Positions 37,030 through 47,030 of a stretch of 64,000 nucleotides of DNA are shown piece by piece. This DNA is from Rutidosis leptorrhynchoides (lineage: Eukaryota; Streptophyta; Magnoliopsida; Asterales; Asteraceae), in contig NC_092341.1 in NCBI RefSeq assembly GCF_046630445.1, forward strand, positions 33,948,501-34,012,500, written 5' to 3'. The notes under the pieces were generated by a model. It was not told the origin of the DNA, made no database searches, and saw only the letters and a list, made by a program, of their open reading frames with translations. Numbering within the stretch: position 1 is the first letter of the stretch; each line of letters starts with the position of its first letter. The position numbers and the translations under genes were made by a program.

Positions 37030-40000
37030 TATAGTGACCCGAACTTTTCCATGTTTATATATATATTAAATGAAATTGTTATTTACATGATTAAGTGTTT
37101 CCAACATGTTAAGCAATCAAACTTGTTAAGACTTGATTAATTGAAATAGGTTTCATATAGACAATTAACCACCCAAGTTGACCGGTGATTCACGAACGTT
37201 AAAACTTGTAAAAACTATACGATGACATATATATGGTTATATATATAGTTAACATAATTTTATTATAAGTATGTATCTCATTAGGTATTTTAACAATGAG
37301 TTATATACATAAAAATGAGACTATTAATTTAAGAAACTCGAAAACGATATATATAACGATTATCGTTATAACAATGTCTTACTAGGTTCATATGAATCAT
37401 ATTAAGATATTGATACACTTAGTTAATTATGTTAAATGATAAGTAAATATATTATTAAGTGTATTAACAATGAAATACATATGTAAAAATAAGACTACTA
37501 ACTTAATGATTTCGAAACGAGACATATATGTAACGATTATCGTTGTAACGAAATTTAACTGTATATATATCATACTAAGATATATTATATATCATAATAT
37601 CATGATAATATAACAATTTAACATCTCATTTGTTATAATAAACAATGGGTTAACAACATTCAACAAGATCGTTAACCTAAAGGTTTCAAAACAACATTTA
37701 CATGTAACGACTAACGATGACTTAACGACTCAGTTAAAATGTATATACATGTAGTGTTTTAATATGTATTCATACACTTTTGAAAGACTTCAAGACACTT
37801 ATCAAAATACTTCTACTTAACAAAAATGCTTACAATTACATCCTCGTTCAGTTTCATCAACAATTCTACTCGTATGCACCCGTATTCGTACTCGTACAAT
37901 ACACAGCTTTTAGATGTATGTACTATTGGTATATACACTCCAATGATCAGCTCTTAGCAGCCCATTTGAGTCACCTAACACATGTAGGAACCATCATTTG
38001 GAAACTAGCATGAAATATCTCATAAAATTACAAAAATATGAGTAATCATTCATGACTTATTTACATGAAAACAAAATTACATATCCTTTATATCTAATCC
38101 ATACACCAACGACCAAAAACACCTACAAACACTTTCATTCTTCAATTTTCTTCATCTAATTGATCTCTCTCAAGTTCTATCTTCAAGTTCTAAGTCTTCT
38201 TCATAAATTCCAAAAGTTCTAGTTTCATAAAATCAAGAATACTTCCAAGATTGCAAGTTTACTTCCAAGTTTTCTAAATCCATTCCAAGTAATCATCCAA
38301 GATCAAGAAACCTTTGTTACTTACAGTAGGTTATCTTTCTAATACAAGGTAATAATCATATTCAAACTTTAATTCAATTTCTATAACTATAACAATCTTA
38401 TTTCGAGTGGAAATCTTACTTGAAATTGTTTTCGTGTCATGATTCTGCTTCAAGAACTTTCAAGCCATCCAAGGATCCTTTGAAGCTAGATCTATTTTTC
38501 TCATTTTCAGTAGGTTTATCCAAGGAACTTGAGGTAGTAATGATGTTCATAACATCATTCGATTCATACATATAAAGCTATCTTATTCGAAGGTTTAAAC
38601 TTGTAATCACTAGAACATAGTTTAGTTAATTCTAAACTTGTTCGCAAATAAAAGTTAATCCTTCTAACTTGACTTTTAAAATTAAATAAACACATGTTAT
38701 ATATCTATATTATATGCTAACTTAATGATTTAAAACCTGGAAACACGAAAAACACCGTAAAACCGGATTTACGCCGTCGTAGTAACACCTCGGGCTGTTT
38801 TGGGTTAGTTAATTAAAAACTATGATAAACTTTGATTTAAAAGTTTTTATTCTGGGAAAATGATTTTTATTATGAACATGAAACTATATCCAAAAATTAT
38901 GGTTAAACTCAAAGTGGAAGTATGTTTTCTAAAATGGTCATCTAGACGTCGTTCTTTCGACTGAAATGACTACCTTTAAAAAAATGACTTGTAACTTATT
39001 TTTCTGACTATAAACCTATACTTTTTCTGTTTATATTCATAAAATAGAGTTCAATATGAAACCACGGCAATTTTATTCACTCAAAACGGATTTAAAATGA
39101 AGAAGTTATGGGTAAAACAAGATTGGATAATTTTTCTCATTTTAGCTACGTGAAAATTGGTAACAAATCTATTCCAACCATAACTTAATCAACTTGTATT
39201 GTATATTATGTAATCTTGAGATACCATAGACACGTATACAATGTTTCGACCTATCATGTCGACACATCTATATATATTTCGGAACAACCATAGACACTCT
39301 ATATGTGAATGTTGGAGTTAGCTATACAGGGTTGAGGTTGATTCCAAAATATATATAGTTTAAGTTGTGATCAATACTGAGATACGTATACACTGGGTCG
39401 TGGATTGATTCAAGATAATATTTATCGATTTATTTCTGTACATCTAACTGTGGACAACTAGTTGTAGGTTACTAACGAGGACAGCTGACTTAATAAACTT
39501 AAAACATCAAAATATATTAAAAGTGTTGTAAATATATTTTGAACATACTTTGATATATATGTATATATTGTTATAGGTTCGTGAATCAACCAGTGGCCAA
39601 GTCTTACTTCCCGATGAAGTAAAAATATGTGAAAGTGAGTTATAGTCCCACTTTTAAAATCTAATATTTTTGGGATGAGAATATATACAGGTTTTATAAA
39701 TGATTTACAAAATAGACACAAGTACGTGAAACTACATTATATGGTTGAATTATCGAAATCGAATATGCCCCTTTTTATTAAGTCTGGTAATCTAAGAATT
39801 AGGGAACAGACACCCTAATTGACGCGAATCCTAAAGATAGATCTATTGGGCCTAACAAACCCCATCCAAAGTTCCGGATGCTTTAGTACTTCGAAATTTA
39901 TATCATATCCGAAGGGTGTCCCGGAATGATGGGGGATATTCTTATATATGCATCTTGTTAATGTCGGTTACCAGGTGTTCACCATATGAATGATTTTTAT

Positions 40001-40470
40001 CTCTATGTATGGGATGTGTATTGAAATATGAAATCTTATGGTCTATTGTTACGATTTGATATATATAGGTTAAACCTATAACTCACCAACATTTTTGTTG
40101 ACGTTTAAAGCATGTTTATTCTCAGGTGAATACTAAGAGCTTCCGCTATTGCATACTAAAATAAGGACAAGATTTGGAGTCCATGTTTGTTTGATATTGT
40201 GTAAAAACTGCATTCAAGAAACTGATTTCGATGTAACAAATTTGTATTGTAAACCATTATGTAATGGTCGTGTGTAAACAGGATATTTTAGATTATCATT
40301 ATTTGATAATCTACGTAAAGCTTTTTAAACTTTTATTTATGAAATAAAGGTTATGGTTTGTTTTAAAAATGAATGCAGTCTTTGAAAAAACGTCTCATAT
40401 AGAGGTCAAAACCTCGCAACCAAATCAATTAATATGGAACGTTTTTAATCAATAAGAACGGGAAATTTCA
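37030..40470 (+). repeat. F2 5' LTR
   Basis: 3441 bp, ending GGGAAATTTCA. The intron-like block runs from GTGAGT (39635) to TTATTCTCAG (40125), 491 bp, leaving 345 bp to the LTR end. Confidence 0.9.
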
Positions 40471-40472
40471 GT

Positions 40473-40484
40473 TGGTATCCGAGC
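40473..40484 (+). promoter_or_regulatory. F2 primer-binding site with one mismatch
   Basis: TGGTATCCGAGC, two bases after the LTR. Element 1 and Y have TGGTATCAGAGC, so A is replaced by C at position 8. Confidence 0.85.
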
Positions 40485-40679
40485 GTTGGTCTTAGAGAAC
40501 CAGAAAATTTGCATTAGTGTGTCTTATCGAGTTTGTTAGGATGCATTAGTGAGTCTGGACTTCGACCGTGTTTTCTTTAAAAATGATTGCTTAACATTTT
40601 TGTTGGAAACTATATATTATTAACATGTATATATTATGTGATATATTAATCTCTTAACATATTTGATATTGTGTGATAG

Positions 40680-41261
40680 ATGTCTACCTCTAGCACAAAT
40701 CCCATTGACTCACCTAATAATAACGAAGAGTCGAATATATATTGGACTGATTCACAAGTTCCCGAAGAAGAACCGGAAGAAGAATCAGAACCGGAAGAGG
40801 AGGAACCGGAGGAGGAAATAGAACCGGTGGGGGAAATAATAAAACGGTTAAGTAAACGAAAATCCTCAACCAACCGACCAAGGTTAATTATGGTCAATGG
40901 TGTTTCCGCCAAGGAAGCAAAATATTGAGAGGATTACCAATTCTCCGATGAATCGGATTCCGACGAGAATTCCGATGATGTTATAGAAATTACCCCAACT
41001 GAATTTAAAAAGGCAAAAGAAAATAATAAGGGAAAGGGCATAAAAATAGAGAAATCTAATTCCAACCCCGATGAACTTTATATGTATCGTCAACCCCCGA
41101 AGCCCTTAAGTTGTAACAATGACCTGGGAACCTCTAAACCACCAGGTTTTTCTAAACCGTTGTGGAAAACGACAGCTCGTATTAGGGGAACGTCATATAT
41201 CCCTAGAAACTTGGCAAAACAAACCAAAACCGAAGAAGAAGAAACGAGTGAGTCAGAATAA
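40680..41261 (+). pseudogene. Acidic Glu-rich accessory ORF of F2
   Basis: An open frame of 193 codons with one TGA at 40926-40928 (likely from CGA Arg). The first part is VPEEEPEEESEPEEEEPEEE, followed by a basic stretch IIKRLSKRK. After the stop come a second Asp/Ser-rich block (DESDSDENSDD), then Lys-rich sequence, a GTSYIPRNLAKQTKTEEEE tail and a stop. It occupies the same slot as the 162-aa ORF of element 1, about 200 bp after the PBS, and shares the acidic SEPEEE repeat. The sequence outside the repeat is too different to align by eye. Probable retrotransposon gene of unknown function. Confidence 0.6.
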
Positions 41262-41400
41262 GATAGTTGTATTCGTGTGGTGTAATATATGTAATATAGT
41301 GTGCTTATGCTTTATGATATATGTAAAAAATTGCTTGTATTAATAAGTATTTTTTTTTATGAATCTAACTCTTGTCTATTTTATAGTATAAAAACACAAA

Positions 41401-42075
41401 ATGGATAGACAACCCAATATTTTAAGAGACCTACCCGGAGACATGATTGATGAAATCTTGTCTAGAGTCGGTCAGAATTCTTCGGCACAACTATTTACGG
41501 CGAAATCAGTTTGTAAGACATTCGAAGAACGTTCCAAGAATGTCTTGGTTTATAAGAGACTTTCGTTTGAAAGATGGGGGATATCACATTGGGAAACCCA
41601 TAAGTTACGATGTGTTTACTTTGACGCATATATTGCGGGGAATATTTTACGCAACGGGTTAAGAAATTATTTTGACTCAATGTATCCGAATATAGGACTT
41701 CATGATTTAGAAAAATCGGCTAACATGCAACATAAAGAAGCATGCTATGCTTACGGGTTAGTAATGTTCACTTCTCACCAAAGTGAGAAAAAGAACATCG
41801 GGCTACAACTATTAAACAAAATGTTCCCACAAGTGACGGAGTTGGTAATTGGGTTAAGAAATGAGGTTTTTAGGTTATTACGAGACTGTTGGTCATTACG
41901 TAACCCTCGTCCCTTTGACGACGTTACAACACGTTTTCATACTATCGGTCACAACGATTACGTTCCACAAGACCAAGGATGGGAAGTGGTATTAGTAAAA
42001 CCAGAATGCATGACTTGTTTCTGGACGTATGAATTACGTGCCTTTGTTGCCTTTGCTGAACGCCTTATTTATTAA
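41401..42075 (+). CDS. F-box protein-like ORF carried inside F2
   Basis: This intact 224-aa ORF lies between the acidic ORF and gag. The N-terminus has an F-box-type helix pattern: LPGDMIDEILSRVGQNSSAQLF, then SVCKTFEERSKNVLVYKRLSF (residues about 11-56). The remainder resembles plant F-box proteins of the At2g35280 type in having a CYAYGLVMF block, a leucine-rich middle, and Cys residues with Trp near the C-terminus (CMTCFWTYEL). F-box proteins join SCF ubiquitin ligases via SKP1 and select substrates. An unbroken frame inside an element whose gag-pol is broken is notable. Likely a captured host gene; alternatives are a lineage-specific retrotransposon gene or chance similarity. The assignment is by eye. 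Confidence 0.6.
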   Translation: MDRQPNILRDLPGDMIDEILSRVGQNSSAQLFTAKSVCKTFEERSKNVLVYKRLSFERWGISHWETHKLRCVYFDAYIAGNILRNGLRNYFDSMYPNIGLHDLEKSANMQHKEACYAYGLVMFTSHQSEKKNIGLQLLNKMFPQVTELVIGLRNEVFRLLRDCWSLRNPRPFDDVTTRFHTIGHNDYVPQDQGWEVVLVKPECMTCFWTYELRAFVAFAERLIY

Positions 42076-42259
42076 CTAGAATTATCTTCGCAACTACATT
42101 GTATCAAAGTTTTATGTGCTATATTTCATGCTATATGTAAAATAGCGGTATTGTAAGTTTGCAAGTTATTGTATAAAGGTTTGAATATGATATATATTTT
42201 TTTGTGATTAGTTTTTCATATAGAATTGTAGTAGTTGAAATGGTATGTTAGCTACTAAG

Positions 42260-42343
42260 TATGAACTTAACGGGTAGGTACTACCCGAATTAAAGAGTAT
42301 AAAATGCTAATATGAAGAAAGAGCTTTTATAAATAAGTTCATA
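42260..42343 (+). promoter_or_regulatory. F2 pre-gag structured module with PPT-identical motif
   Basis: An outer 10-bp stem, TATGAACTTA (42260-42269) with TAAGTTCATA (42334-42343), encloses the hairpin CGGGTA-GGTAC-TACCCG (42271-42287). TTAACGGGTAGGTACT, covering the hairpin's 5' side, is identical over 16 bases to the F2 polypurine tract and LTR start at 47016-47031. Gag begins 77 bp downstream. Confidence 0.6.
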
Positions 42344-42419
42344 TTACGCTACGAAATACTATTGACTACTCTTGATATTCTATATGATTAACTCGTTTCA
42401 TTTGACTATTTTGAAGGAA

Positions 42420-45400
42420 ATGGCACCGACTACTCGACACACCTTGAATATGAGTGAAGAGGAATTTCGTGCCTTTCTTGCTTCAAACATAGCCGCAGTA
42501 CAGGCCGCGCTACATACCAACAATAACCTTGGATCTAGCAGTACAGGAAATCGTGTAGGATGCACCTACAAAGAATTCACTGCCTGCAAACCTTTGGAAT
42601 TTGATGAAACCGATGGAACGATCGGATTGAAACGGTGGACCAAGAAGGTCGAATCGGTGTTTGCCATAAGTAAGTGTACTGAAGAGGACAAAGTGAAGTA
42701 CGCTACACATACCTTCACAGGTTCTGCGTTAACATGGTGGAATACCTATCTAGAGCAAGTGGGACAAGATGATGCTTACGCACTACCGTGGTCAGCATTC
42801 AAGCACTTGATGAACGAGAAGTACCGTCCCAGAACCGAGGTCAATAAGCTCAAGACAGAACTTAGAGGGTTACGAACCCAAGGATTTGATATTACCACGT
42901 ACAAAAGACGATTCACAGAATTATGCCTATTATGTCCGGGAGCGTTCGAAGATGAGGAAGAGAAGATCGACGTGTTTGTGAAAGGATTACCGGAAAGAAT
43001 CCAAGAAGATATAAGTTCACACGAGCCGCCTCCATACAATAGGCATGTAGAATGGCTCACAAACTAGTGAACCAGATTGAAGAAAGAATTAAAGAACAGA
43101 CTGCTGAAGAGGCCAATGTGAAGCAAGTCAAAAGAAAGTGGGAGGAAAACGGTGATAAGAATCACCAATACAACAACAACAGCAATTACAACAATAATCG
43201 CAACAACTATCCTAACAATCGAAACATCAATCGCAACTACAACAAACGGCCCAACAACAACAACAACAACAACAACAACAGCAACTACAACAATCATCTT
43301 AACAACAATAATAACCGCAATAACAACAACAATCAGAAGCAGCTATGCCAAAGGTGTGAAAAGTATCACTCGGGGTTCTGCACCAAATTTTGCAACAAGT
43401 GTAAAAGAAATGGTCATAGCACGGCGAAGTGTGAGGTCTAAGGACCAGGGGTTAACAGAACGAAAGGAACAAATGGTGTCGGAATGAGTAATGGCGGAGC
43501 AAGTAGTGTCGGAGAAAGTTATGCCAATGTAGTTTGTTATAAATGTGGAAAACCGGGCCACATTATTAGAAATTGCCCGAACCAGGAGAACACGAATGGA
43601 CAAGGCCGCGGAAGAGTTTTCAATATTAATGCGGCAGAGGCACAGGAAGACCCGGAGCTTGTTACAGGTACGTTTCTTATTGACAATAAATCTGCTTACG
43701 TTTTATTTGATTCGGGTGCGAATAGAAGCTATATGAGTAGAGATTTTTGTGCTAAATTAAGTTGTCCATTGACGCCTTTGGATAGTAAATTTTTACTCGA
43801 ATTAGCAAATGGTAAATTAATTTCAGCATATAATATATGTCGAAATCGAGAAATTAAACTGGTTAGCGAAACATTTAAGATTGACTTGATACCAGTAGAG
43901 TTAGGGAGTTTTGATGTGATAATCGGTATGGACTGGTTGAAAGAAGTGAAAGCAGAGATCGTTTGTTACAAAAATGCAATTCGCATTATACGAGAAAAAG
44001 GAAAACCCTTAATGGTGTACGGAGAAAAGGGCAACACGAAGCTATATCTTATTAGTAATTTGAAGGCATAAAAACTAATAAGAAAAGGTTGCTATGCTGT
44101 TCTAGCACACGTTGAGAAAGTACAAACTGAAGAAAAGAGCATCAATGATGTTCCCGTCGCAAAAGAATTTCCTGATGTATTTCCAAAAAAATTACCGGGA
44201 TTACCCCCACATCGATTCGTTGAATTTCAAATAGATCTTGTACCAGGAGCTGCACCAATGGCTCGTGCTCCTTACAGACTCGCACCCAGCGAGATGAAAG
44301 AACTACAAAGCCAATTACAAGAACTTTTAGAGCATGGTTTCATTCGACCAAGCACATCACCGTGGGGAGCTCCTGTTTTGTTTGTCAAGAAGAAAGATGG
44401 TACATTCAGGTTGTGTATCGACTACTGAGAGTTGAACAAACTTACCATCAAGAACCGCTACCCACTACCGAGAATCGACGACTTATTTGATCAACTACAA
44501 AGCTCGTCAGTTTATTCAAAGATTGATTTACGTTCCGGGTATCATCAAATGCGGGTGAAAGAAGATGATATTCCAAAGACTGCTTTCAGAACACGTTACG
44601 GTCATTACGAGTTTATGGTCATGCCGTTTGGTTTAACTAATGCACCAGCTGTGTTCATGGACCTTATGAACCGAGTGTGTGGACCATACCTTGACAAGTT
44701 TGTCATTGTTTTCATTGATGATATACTTATTTACTCAAAGAATGACCAAGAACACGGTGAACATTTGAGAAAGGTGTTAGAAGTATTGAGGAAGGAAGAA
44801 TTGTACGCTAAATTTTCAAAGTGTGCATTTTGGTTGGAAAAAGTTCAATTCCTCGGTCACATAGTGAACAAAGAAGGTATTAAGGTGGATCCGGCAAAGA
44901 TAGAAACTGTTAAAAAGTGGGAAACCCCGAAAACTCCGAAACACATACGCCAGTTTTTAGGACTAGCTGGTTACTATAGAAGGTTCATCCAAGACTTTTC
45001 CAGAATAGCAAAACCCTTGACTGCATTAACGCATAAAGGGAAGAAATTTGAATGGAAGGATGAACAAGAGAAAGCGTTTCAGTTATTGAAGAAAAAGCTA
45101 ACTATGGCACCTATATTGTCATTGCCTGAAGGGAATGATGATTTTGTGATTTATTGTGACGCATCAAAGCAAGGTCTCGGTTGTGTATTAATGCAACGAA
45201 CGAAGGTGATTGCTTATGCGTCTAGACAATTGAAGATTCACGAACAAAATTATACGACGCATGATTTGGAATTAGGCGCGGTTGTTTTTGCATTAAAGAC
45301 TTGGAGGCACTACTTATATGGGGTCAAAAGTATTATATATACCGACCACAAAAGTCTTCAACACATATTTAATCAGAAACAATTGAATATGAGGCAACGT

Positions 45401-46995
45401 AGGTGGATTGAATTGTTGAATGATTATGACTTTGAGATTCGTTACCACCCGGGGAAGGCAAATGTGCTAGCCAACGCCTTGAGCAGGAAGGACAGAGAAC
45501 CCATTCGAGTAAAATCTATGAATATAATGATTCACAATAACCTTACTACTCAAATAAAGGAGGCGCAACAAGGAGTTTTAAAAGAGAGAAATTTAAAGGA
45601 TGAAATACCCAAAGGATCGGAGAAGCATCTTAATATTCGGGAAGACGTAACCCGGTATAGGGCTGAAAGGATTTGGGTACCAAAATTTGGAGATATGAGA
45701 GAAATGGTACTTAGAGAAGCTCATAAAACCAGATACTCAATACATCCTGGAACGGGGAAGATGTACAAGGATCTCAAGAAACATTTTTGGTGGCCGGGTA
45801 TGAAAGTCGATGTTGCTAAATACGTAGGAGAATGTTTGACGTGTTCTAAGGTCAAAGCTGAACATCAGAAACCATCAGGTCTACTTCAACAACCCGAAAT
45901 CCCGGAATGGAAATGGGAAAACATTACCATGGATTTCATCACTAAATTGCCAAGGACTGCAAGTGGTTTTGATACTATTTGGGTAATAGTTGATCGTCTC
46001 ACCAAATCAACACACTTCCTGCCAATAAGAGAAGATGACAAGATGGAGAAGTTAGCACGACTGTATTTGAAGGAAGTCGTCTCCAGACATGGAATACCAA
46101 TCTCTATTATCTCTGATAGGGATGGCAGATTTATTTCAAGATTCTGGCAGACATTACAGCAAGCATTAGGAACTCGTCTAGACATGAGTACTGCCTATCA
46201 TCCACAAACTGATGGGCAGAGTGAAAGGACGATACAAACGCTTGAAGACATGCTACGAGCATGTGTTATTGATTTCGGAGACAGTTGGGATCGACATCTA
46301 CCGTTAGCAGAATTTTCCTACAACAACAGCTATCATTCAAGCATTGAGATGGCGCCGTTTGAAGCACTTTATGGTAGAAAGTGCAGGTCTCCGATTTGTT
46401 GGAGTGAAGTGGGGGATAGACAGATTACGGGTCCGGAGATAATACAAGAAGCTACCGAGAAAATCATCCAAATTCAACAAAGATTGAAAACCGCCCAGAG
46501 TCGACAAAAGAGCTACGCGGACAGTAAAAGAAAAGATATAGAGTTTGAAATTGGAGAAATGGTCATGCTTAAGGTTTCACCTTGGAAAGGCGTTGTTCGA
46601 TTTGGTAAACGGGGGAAACTAAATCCAAGGTACATTGGACCATTCAAGATTATAGATCGTGTCGGACCAGTAGCTTACCAACTGGAGCTACCTCAACAAC
46701 TCGCGGCTGTACATAACACTTTCCACGTCTCAAATTTGAAGAAATGTTTTGCTAAAGAAGATCTCACTATTCCGTTGAACGAAATCCAAATCAATGAAAA
46801 CTTCAATTCATTGAAGAACCCGTCAAAATAATGGATCGTGAGGTTAAGAGACTTAAACAAAACAAGATACCGATTGTTAAGGTTCGATGGAATGCTCGTA
46901 GAGGACCCGAGTTTACCTGGGAGCATGAAGATTAGATGAAGAAGAAATACCCGCATTTATTTCCAGAAGATACGTCAACACCTCAAACTGCTTAA
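42420..46995 (+). pseudogene. Degenerate Gag-Pol of F2
   Basis: Gag starts at ATG 42420 (MAPTTRHTLNMSEEEFRAF) and carries the LTWWNTYL capsid block. A frameshift near 43020-43050 is followed by an Asn-rich linker, two zinc-knuckle regions (CNKCKRNGH and CYKCGKPGH) and a stop at 43439-43441. The protease has DSG (FDSGANRSY). TAA at 44069-44071 (likely from CAA) and TGA at 44427-44429 (likely from CGA) follow. RT (FIDDILIYS), RNase H (YCDAS) and integrase (HHCC, DDE) read through from 44430 to 46831. A one-base loss near 46800 shifts the frame; the chromodomain-like tail continues in another frame with a further TAG near 46933 and ends at 46993-46995. Not functional alone. Confidence 0.9.
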
Positions 46996-46999
46996 AATT

Positions 47000-47030
47000 T
47001 CGGGACGAAATTTATTTAACGGGTAGGTAC
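47000..47030 (+). promoter_or_regulatory. F2 polypurine tract with upstream hairpin
   Basis: AAATTTCGGGACGAAATTT hairpin, then TTTAACGGGTAGGTAC directly before the 3' LTR. Confidence 0.85.

Noticed and set aside
37780..38013. 77-aa ORF repeated at 47779-48012 as a small gene
   Set aside because: It lies in both F2 LTRs, has substitutions without frame constraint, and no known domain.
35577..40470. Tandem duplication of half an LTR by unequal crossing-over
   Set aside because: Exact 5-bp duplications (TAACT inside, AGATC outside) explain the arrangement as nested insertion.
43152..43487. Thr-rich and Val-rich ORFs overlapping F2 gag
   Set aside because: Other-frame shadows of the Asn-rich (AAC)n linker of Gag.
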